From Caballeronia sp. SEWSISQ10-4 2 (GTDB taxonomy: Bacteria; Pseudomonadota; Gammaproteobacteria; Burkholderiales; Burkholderiaceae): DNA of 64,000 nucleotides. The notes under the pieces were generated by a model. It ran no database searches and was not told where the DNA came from. It saw only the letters and a program-made list of their open reading frames with translations. Below are positions 35,730 to 45,303 of this stretch, piece after piece. A program made the position numbers and the translations under genes. The number at the start of each line of letters is the position of its first letter. The stretch's first letter is position 1. The stretch is from contig NZ_JALPRJ010000024.1 in NCBI RefSeq assembly GCF_030464885.1, positions 1 to 64,000 of the forward strand. Reading direction: 5' to 3'.

Positions 35730-36086
35730 TTACTTTTCAGCCTTGCAGGGAAAAGCCTTGCCCAGGCCGAGCGACACCATGGTCGTCGCGTTGAAGTTGC
35801 TGCGCGTGGGATTGTCGGCGATGAACTTGCGTACCGCGTCCGTCAGTTCCTGCGGTTTGACATCGACTGGCAGGCAGAAATACTGGCCCACCTGCGGTCC
35901 CGACGTGCCGCCAATGGCTTCGATGGTGTTGTAGATGCCATCGGCGGCACCTTCTATGTAAGCCGCGCATGCGCTGCGCGAGGCCGTGTCCGTCTTGGTG
36001 CAAAGCATGTTCAGATCGTTGCCCGTGAACGCGGCCGCGCTGAGCGGAAACGCAAGCACACTGGCCATGACAAAAACCCGCTGCAT
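35730..36086 (-). CDS. Rap1a/Tai-like secreted protein
   Basis: This 118-residue exported protein has a signal peptide (MQRVFVMASVLAFPLSAAAF) and a small helical domain with four cysteines (LCTKTD, SACAAYIEG, YFCLPVDV, FPCKAEK) as in the Rap1a/Tai family. Known members neutralise Tai/Ssp-type amidase effectors of type VI secretion. No effector gene is next to it, so it is either an orphan immunity protein or a family member with another job. A ribosome site (AGGATC) precedes ATG 36086. Confidence 0.75.
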   Translation of the reverse strand: MQRVFVMASVLAFPLSAAAFTGNDLNMLCTKTDTASRSACAAYIEGAADGIYNTIEAIGGTSGPQVGQYFCLPVDVKPQELTDAVRKFIADNPTRSNFNATTMVSLGLGKAFPCKAEK

Positions 36087-36319
36087 GATGATCCTTTCTT
36101 ATGTTGGCAGTTGCGGGCCGGCCTTGAAACGCTATTGAAAACAGCGCGTTTTTAATTGGCCAAGCCCGGCTTTTCAGCGAGCGCACCCTGAGTGACGCCC
36201 TCCCTGGGCTCACAATTCCCCGGATAGTTGCTCGCTGTTCCTCGTATCGCGCGGACGGGATCTGTTGTTGTCAGTCGGACTTGCATCAGACGTGAGTCAG
36301 GTTCCTCGCCGCGCGAGCG

Positions 36320-37105
36320 TCATTTTGCACTGTTTGTACCGGTTTGCGGGACCCCGGATGCGCCCGCTGCACCTTGGTTTTGCATCGATGCAAGCCGCGC
36401 CGCCAGCCCTTCCGCCACGTCTTTCTCGTGATATTGCTTCGCGAAATCCACCGCCGTCAGGCCAATCTGGTTCTTCACCCGCAAGTCGGCGCCTTCATCG
36501 AGCAGCAACTTGACCGTCGACAAATGGCCGCCGCGCGCCGCCATCATCAGCGGGGTCGTGCCGTTGGGCGAACCGGCATCGATGTAAGCCGAATGATCGA
36601 GCAGCACCTTGACCACGTCGTCGTGACCGTTGGTCGCGGCGTAGTGCAACGGCGTCCAGCCCTTCTTGTTCACCTCCGCGTCTTTCGCAATCAGCATGTT
36701 CACGAAGTTCAGGTCGTCGTTGAGCGCGGCCAGCATCATCGCGTTTTCACCAGCGGAATCGAGCTTTTCGAGGTCGATGTTCGGGTTGTCGGCAAGCAGC
36801 TTGCCGACCTTGTCCGACTTTTCCCGCGCCGCGATGACGAGCAGCGGCGCGCCGGTGTTATCGACCAGATTCGGGTCCACGCCCTGCGCCAATAGCTTCT
36901 TAACGGCTGAAACGTCGTCGAACTTTACGGCCTTGATCATCGAATCGGCGGGCGCGGCGAAGGCCGGTTGCGCCATGGCGGCGGCCGTCAGCACCAGGCC
37001 CGTCACGAAGGTTCGCCACGTTTTGCCCGGCAAGGCGGATTGATTGGCCGAGGGCGTCGGAGAAGTAAAAGAGGTCGAAGAGGAAACCGTCGAAAATGTA
37101 AGCAT
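36320..37105 (-). CDS. Exported ankyrin-repeat protein
   Basis: This 261-residue protein has a Ser/Thr-rich start, a hydrophobic stretch (TGLVLTAAAMAQPAFA, about residues 35-50) that looks like a signal peptide, then five ankyrin repeats (for example GWTPLHYAATNGHDDVVKVLLDHSAYID and GTTPLMMAARGGHLSTVKLLLDEGADL). Such proteins mediate protein contacts in the periplasm. It lies 84 bases downstream of tatD and may share its transcript. The true start could be further in (Met at the signal peptide core is absent), so 37105 is kept. Confidence 0.85.
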   Translation of the reverse strand: MLTFSTVSSSTSFTSPTPSANQSALPGKTWRTFVTGLVLTAAAMAQPAFAAPADSMIKAVKFDDVSAVKKLLAQGVDPNLVDNTGAPLLVIAAREKSDKVGKLLADNPNIDLEKLDSAGENAMMLAALNDDLNFVNMLIAKDAEVNKKGWTPLHYAATNGHDDVVKVLLDHSAYIDAGSPNGTTPLMMAARGGHLSTVKLLLDEGADLRVKNQIGLTAVDFAKQYHEKDVAEGLAARLASMQNQGAAGASGVPQTGTNSAK

Positions 37106-37189
37106 GTGTTCCTTGGGGATTACTTAACGTTCTAATAGTCAGTCAAACACGCGTTCAAGCACGAGCTGCGGCGAAGAACCGTTGCGGGC

Positions 37190-37981
37190 TCAGTGACCGG
37201 CCGGCTGCGGGATCTTGAACAGCGTAAAAAAATTACGCGTGGTGGCGGCTGCCAGCGCGTCTTCCGGCATCTCGCGCAATTGCGCGATGAAGCGTCCGAC
37301 ATAACTTACGTACGCAGGTTCATTCGATTTCCCACGATACGGCACCGGCGCGAGGTATGGCGAGTCCGTCTCGATCAGCAAACGCTCGAGCGGCACGCGC
37401 CCCGCGACGTCCTGTACCTCTTTCGCGCTCTTGAACGTCACGATGCCCGACAGCGAAATGTAAAAGTCCTGAGCGAGCGCTGCCTCGGCGACGTGCCACG
37501 GTTCGGTGAAGCAATGCATCACGCCGCCCGGCACGCTCGCGCGTTCCTCGGCCATGATCCGCAAGGTGTCTTCCCACGACGAACGCGTGTGGACGATCAG
37601 CGGTTTCGCGCTCGCATGCGCCGCGCGAATATGCGTGCGAAAACGCTCGCGTTGCCATTCCATATCGGCGATGCTGCGGCCTTCCAGCCGATAATAATCC
37701 AGCCCCGTCTCGCCGATAGCGACCACTTTCGGGTGCCGCGCCAGTTCCACGAGATCGGCCACGCTCGGTTCACGCGCGTCCTCGTGATCGGGATGCACGC
37801 CGACCGACGCGTAGATGTGCTCGTTTTCCTCGGCAATCTTCAGCACGGAAGGCAGCGTTTCCAGATCTACTGACACGCATAGCGCATGCGTCACCTTCAG
37901 CTCGCGCATCTTGTCGAGCACTTCGGGAAGACGGTCGGCCAGACCTTCGAAATTGATGTGGCAATGCGAATCGACGAACAT
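37190..37981 (-). CDS. tatD: TatD-family metal-dependent deoxyribonuclease
   Basis: This 263-residue TIM-barrel hydrolase has metal ligands in DSHCHINFEG (HxH near residue 6), GETGLDYYR (Glu near 91), PLIVHTRSSWED (His near 128), MHCFTE and ETDSPYLAP (Asp near 203). It is of the YcfH type that follows holB in enterobacteria, and here too it is in the mltG-tmk-holB cluster. Probable nuclease acting on DNA 3' ends. Confidence 0.92.
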   Translation of the reverse strand: MFVDSHCHINFEGLADRLPEVLDKMRELKVTHALCVSVDLETLPSVLKIAEENEHIYASVGVHPDHEDAREPSVADLVELARHPKVVAIGETGLDYYRLEGRSIADMEWQRERFRTHIRAAHASAKPLIVHTRSSWEDTLRIMAEERASVPGGVMHCFTEPWHVAEAALAQDFYISLSGIVTFKSAKEVQDVAGRVPLERLLIETDSPYLAPVPYRGKSNEPAYVSYVGRFIAQLREMPEDALAAATTRNFFTLFKIPQPAGH

Positions 37982-38014
37982 GGGGGTTCCGTTAAAGCGT
38001 GTTGGGCTGAGTCT

Positions 38015-38512
38015 CTAGCTCAGGCGTCGGCCGAGAATCACGAGGTCTCGTTCAACGCCATCCAGCACCGCGACGCGCGGCAGCGTACCCCACGTCTGGA
38101 ATTCGAAGCCTTTGAACAGGCGCAGGCTCGGTTCGTTATGGCCAAAGATAAATCCCAGCAGTGTATTGATACCTAATGCCGGCGCGCGTTCCAGCGCCGC
38201 TTGCAACAACTGCTTACCAAGTCCCTTGCCGCGCACGCTTTCAGCGAGATAAATGCTGACTTCCGCGCTGCGCAGATAGGCTGGGCGGCCGTAGAAATCG
38301 GAGAAACTCAACCACGCGACCACCGTGCCGTTTTCTTCGACCACCCATAGCGGGCGTGCCTGCGGGCCGTGGGCGTGAAACCACGCGAGCCGGCTTTCGA
38401 CTGTCACCGGCTCCAGATCGGCGGTCACGAGACGCGACGGCACCGTGGAATTGTAGATGGCCACGATGCCCGGGAGATCGTCGAGCGCAGCGTCGCGGAA
38501 ATTGAGTTTCAT
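38015..38512 (-). CDS. GNAT acetyltransferase (phosphinothricin-acetyltransferase-like)
   Basis: This 165-residue GNAT enzyme has an acetyl-CoA loop VRGKGLGKQLLQAAL at about residues 95-109. The N-terminal FRDAALDDLPGIVAIYNSTV and the region VAWLSFSDFYGRPAYLRSAEVSIYL match the Pat/Bar and YncA/MnaT group, which acetylate small amino compounds such as phosphinothricin or methionine derivatives. It is inserted between holB and tatD in the cluster. Confidence 0.87.
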   Translation of the reverse strand: MKLNFRDAALDDLPGIVAIYNSTVPSRLVTADLEPVTVESRLAWFHAHGPQARPLWVVEENGTVVAWLSFSDFYGRPAYLRSAEVSIYLAESVRGKGLGKQLLQAALERAPALGINTLLGFIFGHNEPSLRLFKGFEFQTWGTLPRVAVLDGVERDLVILGRRLS

Positions 38513-38558
38513 AATGCGTTCGTGTGCAAAAAAGTGAGTCGATAAAGCGAGCCGATAA

Positions 38559-39581
38559 TCAGGCGGCGTTAAACACGTCGCGATAGCCCAGGAACAGTTC
38601 CTCGAAAACCAGCCGCGCGTTCAGCGGATGATTTTCCACCGCGCGTTGCCGCGTCACCGTCTTTTGAAAGCGGGCAAAACGCTCGGTATCGATCTGCTTG
38701 GCGCAGCGCTCGAGCGCCTTCGATGCCGCCGGAAAGTAGCGTGGACGCCCCGCCGTTTTCTGCGCGAGCAGATCGTAAAGCCAGCGCTGGAGCCAGCCGA
38801 GCACCATGGGTACCGGCAGCTTCTGCAGGTTTTCACCGCACGCAAAAGCGTCGCAAGCGGGACCTTCAGCCAGTTGCGCCAGCGCGAAATCGCGCAGCGC
38901 ACGGTTTTCATCGGTGGCGAGCGCGAGTGCGGTCAGTGGCGCACCGCCCGCTTCCGCCAGCAAAGCCGCCGGACGCTCAACGCCCTGCTGCGCCAGCCAT
39001 GCAACGGTGGGCTCGGTGGCGGGGAGACTCATTGGCCATTGACGGCAGCGGCTGATGATCGTCGGCAGCAAGCGGTCAATCCGCGCCGTCACGAGGATAA
39101 ACACGACGCCCGCCGGCGGCTCCTCGAGCGTCTTGAGCAGCGCGTTCGCGGCGAATACATTGATCGATTCGGCCGGATACACGAGCACGACCCGCAAACC
39201 GCCGCGATGCGAACCGATACTAAAAAAATTCATCAGCCCGAGCACCTGATCGATCTTGATCTCCTTGCTCGGCACCTTCGATTTCTTGCCGTCCTCGGCG
39301 TCCGCCGCCTTGTCGTCGCTGATCAATTCACCGGCGAGCGCCTCGGGCAGCACTGCGCGATAGTCGGGATGGTTGCCCTGGCTGAACCACAGACAGGCAA
39401 CGCAGTGTCCGCACGGTTCGCGCGTTTCAGTCGGAGATTCGCAGAGCAGGCTTTGAGCAAGATGCTGCGCGAATTGCAATTTGCCAATACCCGCGCGACC
39501 GTGCAGGAGCAGCGCGTGCGGCCAGTTCGTACGCAGTTGCTCAAGACGGGACCAGTCATCGGTTTGCCACGGATAGATCAT
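38559..39581 (-). CDS. holB: DNA polymerase III delta-prime subunit
   Basis: This 340-residue clamp-loader subunit is homologous to E. coli HolB. It has the AAA+ fold with RAGIGKLQFAQHLAQSLLC, a zinc module CGHCVACLWFSQGNHPD, KEIKIDQVLGLMNF, NALLKTLEEPP and the SRC sensor ISRCRQW. It loads the beta clamp together with the delta and tau subunits. It starts MIYPWQTDDW at 39581, as usual for the family. An unusual AT-rich 204-base gap separates it from tmk. Confidence 0.93.
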   Translation of the reverse strand: MIYPWQTDDWSRLEQLRTNWPHALLLHGRAGIGKLQFAQHLAQSLLCESPTETREPCGHCVACLWFSQGNHPDYRAVLPEALAGELISDDKAADAEDGKKSKVPSKEIKIDQVLGLMNFFSIGSHRGGLRVVLVYPAESINVFAANALLKTLEEPPAGVVFILVTARIDRLLPTIISRCRQWPMSLPATEPTVAWLAQQGVERPAALLAEAGGAPLTALALATDENRALRDFALAQLAEGPACDAFACGENLQKLPVPMVLGWLQRWLYDLLAQKTAGRPRYFPAASKALERCAKQIDTERFARFQKTVTRQRAVENHPLNARLVFEELFLGYRDVFNAA

Positions 39582-39785
39582 GAAAAGTCTTTTGGATCAG
39601 GTGTTTGTGACGTAATCTTGCGAGTTTAAATTTACTTTAACTTGCAATTAAAATTCAATCAATTCAAATGCTTGCAGACAATATTTGAGGTTTTTTCGAG
39701 GTTGATGCAGCGCTGCTTTAACGCTGAAGAGCCTTCGAGCACAGAGACTTAAAGTGATTTATATTTTATAAAATATTTATAAAAA
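39582..39785. other. AT-rich spacer between tmk and holB
   Basis: 204 bases with strikingly low GC (about 30% by eye) in an otherwise high-GC operon, including ATTTTATAAAAT and several A/T runs at 39765-39795. No ORF. It may carry a promoter for holB or mark foreign or decayed DNA. Confidence 0.6.
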
Positions 39786-40409
39786 TCATATATTTGCGAT
39801 CACTTTCTCAAGTTGTTTCTGTATGTCGATGATCGACTGCGTAGCGTCGATTATCACAAACCGCTCCGGGGATTCCGCCGCTCGCCGCAAATACTCGGCC
39901 CTCGTGCGACCGAAAAACGAATCGGATTCGCTCTCGAACTTGTCCGGCGAGCGGACTGCGCCGCGCCGCTCACTGGCTACGTTCGTCGGTACGTCGAAGA
40001 GCACGGTCAGGTCCGGCTGAAAACCGCCCTGCACCCACCGCTCCAGCGCTTCCAGCTTGTCACGCGGCAGGCCACGACCGCCACCCTGATACGCGAAGGT
40101 GGCATCGGAGAAACGATCCGACAGTACCCAGTCGCCCCGGGCCAGCGCCGGTTCGATGATCTGGGCCAGGTGTTCCCGGCGCGCGGCGAACATCAGCAGC
40201 GCCTCGGTTTCGAGATCCATCGGCTGATTGAGCAACAAGTCGCGCAGGCTTTCTCCGAGCGTCGTGCCGCCGGGTTCGCGCGTGATCACGACCGAGCGGC
40301 CCGTCGATGCGATTTTTTCGTCCAGGCGCTGACGAAACCACGCGAGGTGCGTCGTTTTACCCGCCCCGTCGATGCCTTCAAACGTAATGAATCTGCCGCG
40401 CACCATCAT
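39786..40409 (-). CDS. tmk: Thymidylate kinase
   Basis: This 207-residue dTMP kinase makes dTDP for DNA synthesis. It has a P-loop [11 protein letters not shown] at residues 10-20, the DRF(S)[11 protein letters not shown] catalytic block near 95-108, and the LID segment. Its ATGA start overlaps the mltG stop. The last codons run into the AT-rich spacer. Confidence 0.94.
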   Translation of the reverse strand: MMVRGRFITFEGIDGAGKTTHLAWFRQRLDEKIASTGRSVVITREPGGTTLGESLRDLLLNQPMDLETEALLMFAARREHLAQIIEPALARGDWVLSDRFSDATFAYQGGGRGLPRDKLEALERWVQGGFQPDLTVLFDVPTNVASERRGAVRSPDKFESESDSFFGRTRAEYLRRAAESPERFVIIDATQSIIDIQKQLEKVIANI

Positions 40410-41422
40410 TGACCCCGGATGTACTTGTCGACGGCCCGATTGTGGTCGCCGAGATTGTCTGAAAAGAAACTGCTGCCGTCACCGCGCGACACGAAATAGA
40501 GTGCCGAGCTGGACGCAGGATTGACCGTCGCCGCGAGCGCCGCGACGCCCGGCAGCGCGATCGGACCGGGCGGAAGCCCCATGCGCGTGTAGGTATTGTA
40601 CGGAGTGTCGGTTTGCAGGTCTTTCTTGCGCAGCCGGCCGCCGTAGGCGGAGCCCAGGCCGTAGATCACCGAAGGGTCCGTCTGCAGCGGCATGCCGATG
40701 CGCAACCGGTTGGCGAACACCGCCGCGACCAGCGGCCGGTCGGTAGCGCGCCCGGTTTCCTTTTCGACGATCGACGCCATGATCAGCGCGTCGTACGGCG
40801 TCTTGTACGGCAGATTCTGCGCGCGGGTATTCCAGGCTTCGGTCAGGCGCTGCTGCATCAGTTTGTACGCGCGTTTATAGACGGCGATATCGCTCGTGCC
40901 TTTATCGAAGAGATAGGTGTCGGGGAAAAACAGGCCTTCCGCGCTCGCCCGCGCAATCACGTCGTCCGGCGCGCCGATCGCCTTCAGCAGATCGGTGTCG
41001 GTCATACCCGCCGTGTCGTGCTGCAGCGCCGGATTGCCGTCCAGTTCGTTACGCATTTTCTGGAACGTCCAGCCTTCGATCACCGTCGCCACGTACTCGT
41101 TGACGTCGCCGCGAGCGATTTTCTGCAGCATCTCGTACGGCGTGATGCCCTCCTTGAACGCGTAGTTACCGGACTTGAGCTGCGAAGAAAGACCGAGCGC
41201 GCGCGTCATCAGCACAAACAACTGCTGTTGGACGTGCGCGCCGCCGCGGTCCAGCTGGAGGGCCACGCTGCGCAACGTGCTGTGGGATTTGATGGTGATG
41301 TCAAGTTCAGGTGAGGCCAGGTCGACCGGGCTGTTCGCCCACTTGAACATGCCCGCGACGGACGCACCGGCAACCACGACCGCGACGACAGCCGCGATCA
41401 AACATTTCTTTAAAAGGGACAT
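40406..41422 (-). CDS. mltG: Endolytic murein transglycosylase MltG
   Basis: This 338-residue inner-membrane YceG-family enzyme terminates peptidoglycan strand growth. It has one N-terminal helix ([20 protein letters not shown]) and the catalytic region [43 protein letters not shown], with Glu in SIVEKE. The start at 41422 (MSLLKK) is as in relatives; ATG 41449 is in frame but adds a run without homology. It is divergent from ygfZ. Confidence 0.93.
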   Translation of the reverse strand: MSLLKKCLIAAVVAVVVAGASVAGMFKWANSPVDLASPELDITIKSHSTLRSVALQLDRGGAHVQQQLFVLMTRALGLSSQLKSGNYAFKEGITPYEMLQKIARGDVNEYVATVIEGWTFQKMRNELDGNPALQHDTAGMTDTDLLKAIGAPDDVIARASAEGLFFPDTYLFDKGTSDIAVYKRAYKLMQQRLTEAWNTRAQNLPYKTPYDALIMASIVEKETGRATDRPLVAAVFANRLRIGMPLQTDPSVIYGLGSAYGGRLRKKDLQTDTPYNTYTRMGLPPGPIALPGVAALAATVNPASSSALYFVSRGDGSSFFSDNLGDHNRAVDKYIRGQ

Positions 41423-41485
41423 GCGAAACACGCTCGGGATTAGACCCATATAATAACTTTGTTCGCATCCGTCAAAGTCAGGTTC

Positions 41486-42472
41486 ATGAATTCCCCGACC
41501 GTCTCATCGCTTTCGTCCCCTTTCGATGCCGTCCTTCATGCAGGCGTGTTCGTGCCGCTGACGCAGTTCGGCATCATCGACACCACCGGCGACGACGCCG
41601 CTGCTTTCCTTCACACGCAATTGACGAGCGACGTCCAGCATCTCGATGCATCCACAGCGCGTCTGGCCGGTTATTGCTCGCCGAAAGGCCGCTTGCTGGC
41701 GTCGTTCCTGATGTGGCGCTGCGGTGACGCCGTGCGTTTGATGCTCGCCGCCGACGTGCAGGCATCGGTGCAAAAACGCTTGTCGATGTTCGTGATGCGC
41801 GCAAAAGCGAAGCTCGTCGATGCCACCCCGTCGCTCGCCGCCGTCGGTTTTGCCGGCGATGTCCGCAAGACGCTGTCCCATCTCTTCGACGCCATGCCCG
41901 ACGGCGTGCATGTGAAAGTGGACGGTCCGCTGGGTTCGCTGATCCGCGTCCCCGATGCCGCAGGCCGGCCGCGCTTTTTGTGGGTTGGCCCGAAAGCCGA
42001 AGTCGAAGCGCGCCTCGCCGGGATGGAGAACCAGTTGACGCGCGCGCCGGCCGAGGTATGGGACTGGCTCGACATTCACGCCGGCGAGCCGCGCATCACG
42101 CACGCGACTTCGGAGCAATTCGTCCCGCAAATGGTCAACTTCGACGTGCTCGGCGGCGTCAATTTCAAGAAAGGGTGTTATCCGGGGCAGGAAGTTGTCG
42201 CGCGCAGCCAATATCGCGGCACGATCAAGCGGCGGACGTCTCTCGCCCATGCCGATGCCGCTAAACCCGGCGACGAACTGTTCCACTCCGACGACCCCGG
42301 CCAACCGTGCGGCCTGGTAGTCAACGTCGCGCCCGCGCCCGGCGGCGGCGTGGATGCGCTCGTTGAAATCAAGCTCGCGGCCCTGGATCAGGGGTCGGTG
42401 CACGTCGGCGCAGCCGATGGCCCAACGCTTAAATTTTCGCCGCTGCCGTATGCGCTGCCGAGCGAAGCCTGA
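41486..42472 (+). CDS. ygfZ: YgfZ/GcvT-domain folate-binding protein
   Basis: This 328-residue tetrahydrofolate-dependent protein helps assemble or repair certain iron-sulfur clusters. It carries the signature KGCYPGQE at residues 229-236, with the conserved Cys231, and GIIDTTGDDAAAFLHTQLTSDV near the start. It starts at ATG 41486; the earlier TTG gives no better site. It is followed 21 bases later by an NRDE gene, likely in one operon. Confidence 0.92.
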   Translation: MNSPTVSSLSSPFDAVLHAGVFVPLTQFGIIDTTGDDAAAFLHTQLTSDVQHLDASTARLAGYCSPKGRLLASFLMWRCGDAVRLMLAADVQASVQKRLSMFVMRAKAKLVDATPSLAAVGFAGDVRKTLSHLFDAMPDGVHVKVDGPLGSLIRVPDAAGRPRFLWVGPKAEVEARLAGMENQLTRAPAEVWDWLDIHAGEPRITHATSEQFVPQMVNFDVLGGVNFKKGCYPGQEVVARSQYRGTIKRRTSLAHADAAKPGDELFHSDDPGQPCGLVVNVAPAPGGGVDALVEIKLAALDQGSVHVGAADGPTLKFSPLPYALPSEA

Positions 42473-42493
42473 CTTATCGCGGACGGTTCGCTC

Positions 42494-43324
42494 ATGTGCC
42501 TGATCGTCTTCGATTGGCAACCGGACGCGGTGTCGTCGGGTTTTGACCGTCCATTGATCACGCTCGCCGCCAATCGCGACGAGTTTTTTCATCGTGAAAC
42601 GGAGCAGTTGCACTGGTGGAAAGACGCGCCTGGCGTGCTAGCTGGACGCGATCTCACGGGCGGGGGCACCTGGCTTGGTGTCACGCGCGATGGCCGTTTC
42701 GCCGCGTTGACGAATTATCGGGCGCCGGCGGAAATGCAGCCCAACGCGCCCACTCGCGGCACGCTCGTCAGCGACTTTTTATCCGGCGAACCGGTCGCGC
42801 CGATGGTCTATCTGGACGCCGTGGCCCGCGAGGGACATTTGTACAACGGCTTCAATCTGATCGTCGGCGACTTTACGCGGCGGGAACTCGCCTGGTACGG
42901 TAATCGCGCCGATGCCCCGCCTTCGCTGCTCGATGCGGGCATCCACGGGTTATCGAATAGTCTGCTCGACACGCCCTGGCCCAAGCTCGTCGCGCAACGC
43001 GAGGCGTTAAGAGACCTGGTTCATGTCGACGAAAGACCGTCGCTGGACCAGTTGATCGAGACTATGCGCAACCCTCAACTCGCCGATGACCACCTGCTGC
43101 CGTCCACCGGTATCTCGCTTGAACGTGAGCGCGTGTTGTCGGCGGCGTTTATCGAGTCGGAAGGTTATGGCACGCGCAGTACGACTGCTCTGCGGGTGGC
43201 GGCCCTCGACGGCGAATTGACGCTGCAAATCAAAGAACTCAGCGACGACGACGGCTCACATCAGATCACACGCCCCGGTGCGTTCGAACGAAGCGATGCG
43301 TTCACGATCGTGCGGGTGGCTTAG
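42494..43324 (+). CDS. NRDE/TANGO2-family protein
   Basis: This 276-residue protein starts MCLIVFDW, with Cys2 as in the Ntn-like fold, and has the naming motif NRDEFF at residues 28-33, then AGRDLTGGGTWLGVTRDGRFAALTNYR. Relatives (TANGO2, Rv-type NRDE) have been linked to heme handling and lipid metabolism without an agreed reaction. Cotranscribed with ygfZ. Confidence 0.88.
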   Translation: MCLIVFDWQPDAVSSGFDRPLITLAANRDEFFHRETEQLHWWKDAPGVLAGRDLTGGGTWLGVTRDGRFAALTNYRAPAEMQPNAPTRGTLVSDFLSGEPVAPMVYLDAVAREGHLYNGFNLIVGDFTRRELAWYGNRADAPPSLLDAGIHGLSNSLLDTPWPKLVAQREALRDLVHVDERPSLDQLIETMRNPQLADDHLLPSTGISLERERVLSAAFIESEGYGTRSTTALRVAALDGELTLQIKELSDDDGSHQITRPGAFERSDAFTIVRVA

Positions 43325-43371
43325 AACCTTCAGGCTGGACTTTGTGCGCGTAAAGTTTTCGGCGCTCCTCT

Positions 43372-44364
43372 CTAGCTTTCACTGACGTCCAGGTATCGGC
43401 GCAACGCATTCACTGCATCCGCGTGCGCGTTCGCCACGTCCGGCACGAAACCGCCCATCTTGAAGAACTCGTGCGTCATGCCTTCGTAGCGGATCAATTC
43501 GACCGGGACGTGCGCTCTTTCGAGTTTGGCCGCATACGCTATGTCTTCGTCGAAAAGCGGATCGTGATCGGCGGCGGCAATCCACGCTGGAGCGATGCTG
43601 GTGAAATCCGGCATGGGTCCACGCGCGTCCAATGGGGCAAAACGCCAGTCGTCGCGGTCTTTATCGTTGCGTAGATAGTGCGCGAAAAACCACTGGATAG
43701 TTCTCGCCGATAACACAAAACCCTCGGCAAATTGCGCATGCGATTGCGTGTCCTGCCGCGCGCTTACGCCGGGATAAATCAGCAACTGGAGGCGTAGTGC
43801 GATGCCGGCATCGCGTGCGAGCAATGCGCACACGGTTGCAAGCGTGCCGCCCGCGCTGTCTCCGCCGACCGCGAAACGCGTGCTGTCCAGACCGAGCGAG
43901 GGTGCTTGCGCGTGGAGCCATGTGAGGGCGTCGAAGGCATCGTGCACGGCGGTTGGAAACGTGTGCTCGGGTGCGAGCCGGTAATCGACCGATGCCACCG
44001 CGCAACCGGAGTCAGCGGCGAGGCGTCGGCACAGTGAATCGTGGGTATCGATGCTGCCGACCATGAAACCGCCGCCGTGAAAGTAGACCAGCGTTGGTGT
44101 GGGCGCGGCCCAGTTGGGTTCGACAGGGTAATAAAGGCGCGTTCGAATGGATGCGTGATCGCGCGTGGGGACATCGAATTCGTGAACGTCGAACATCTCT
44201 GCCGGCGCGATGTCGAGGATCAGCGCGCTGCGCTCGTAGGAAGCCCGCGCAGCAGTTGGTTCAAGCGTATGGAACGGCGGCCGCTTGGCCTTCGCGATAA
44301 GTTCGAGTACCTGTGCAACGGCGGGATTAAGCGGCATGGGCAGTGGCTGGCGTTGAAAGCTCAC
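43372..44364 (-). CDS. Hormone-sensitive-lipase-type esterase
   Basis: This 330-residue alpha/beta hydrolase has the oxyanion loop HGGGF at residues 96-100, nucleophile Ser170 in GGDSAGG, Asp in AADHDPLFDED near 267 and His in GMTHEFFKM near 298. It hydrolyses short acyl esters. Last gene of the long minus-strand lipid-metabolism run, 37 bases after the SDR. Confidence 0.92.
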   Translation of the reverse strand: MSFQRQPLPMPLNPAVAQVLELIAKAKRPPFHTLEPTAARASYERSALILDIAPAEMFDVHEFDVPTRDHASIRTRLYYPVEPNWAAPTPTLVYFHGGGFMVGSIDTHDSLCRRLAADSGCAVASVDYRLAPEHTFPTAVHDAFDALTWLHAQAPSLGLDSTRFAVGGDSAGGTLATVCALLARDAGIALRLQLLIYPGVSARQDTQSHAQFAEGFVLSARTIQWFFAHYLRNDKDRDDWRFAPLDARGPMPDFTSIAPAWIAAADHDPLFDEDIAYAAKLERAHVPVELIRYEGMTHEFFKMGGFVPDVANAHADAVNALRRYLDVSES

Positions 44365-44401
44365 GATGATGACATAAGGCCGGCGTCAACTCACTTTCGT
44401 C

Positions 44402-45271
44402 CTACGTCCGCGCCTTCACCTCCGGCTTCAACGACAACGGATCGGTCGGGTTGCGCAGTTGCGTGATGTCATCGAAACGCAGTTGCACCGACGCCAGAAT
44501 CTTCGGATGCGTCAGTACATAAAACCGCCGTTCGCGCACGGCGTCGAAGGTCAGTTCCGCTACCTGTTTTGCGCTCAGCTTCCCGCCCTCCACCGCCTTC
44601 GTGAGCTGCTGGCCGGCCATGCGTTGTGAAGCCGTCAGAGGTTCATCGTTGCGCAAGCCCTCGGGGCGCACCCGCTCGGCATTCGCAATGCCCGTCGGCA
44701 CGAATGCGGGACACAGCAAGGAACAATCCACGAGCCCACCGACGATCTTCAAGTCGTGATACAGCGTCTCCGTCAACGCGACGACCGCATGTTTCGATGC
44801 GTTATAGACGCCCATCCCCGGCGCGGACAGCAAACCCGCCACCGACGCCGTGTTGACGATATGCGCGGGTTCTTTCTGCGCGAGCATCAACGGCGTGAAC
44901 ACGCGCACGCCGTTCGCGACGCCCATTACGTTGACGCCGAACACCCACGCCCAGTCGTTCGCGCTGCTTTCCCAGACAAAACCGCCCGTGCCGACGCCCG
45001 CGTTGTTGAAGAGCAGATGCACGGCGCCGTATGCATCGATGGTTGCGCGTGCGAGGGCGTCGACTTGAGTTGCATCCGAGACGTCCGTATACACGCCGAG
45101 CGCTTCAGCGCCTGAAGCGAGCGCCAGCTCCACCGTTTCCGCGAGGCCTTTGACATCGACATCGGCGAGCACGAGCTTCATGCCAAGCGCCGCGCCCTTC
45201 AAGGCAAACTCGCGGCCAAAGCCGCTGCCGGCACCCGTGATCACGGCCACCTTGCCGTCGAACTGGTTCAC
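44402..45271 (-). CDS. Short-chain dehydrogenase
   Basis: This 289-residue classical SDR has TGAGSGFG near residue 12, NNAG near 90 and a catalytic Tyr in YNASK near 155. It starts at GTG 45271, set by AAGGAGACACA; the frame is open to 45574 but that part is arginine-rich and not SDR-like. It lies 32 bases after the reductase. Substrate unknown, probably a hydroxyacyl or alcohol group in this gene set. Confidence 0.9.
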   Translation of the reverse strand: MNQFDGKVAVITGAGSGFGREFALKGAALGMKLVLADVDVKGLAETVELALASGAEALGVYTDVSDATQVDALARATIDAYGAVHLLFNNAGVGTGGFVWESSANDWAWVFGVNVMGVANGVRVFTPLMLAQKEPAHIVNTASVAGLLSAPGMGVYNASKHAVVALTETLYHDLKIVGGLVDCSLLCPAFVPTGIANAERVRPEGLRNDEPLTASQRMAGQQLTKAVEGGKLSAKQVAELTFDAVRERRFYVLTHPKILASVQLRFDDITQLRNPTDPLSLKPEVKART

Positions 45272-45303
45272 TGTGTCTCCTTCGATCTTATAAACCCGAA
45301 CGT

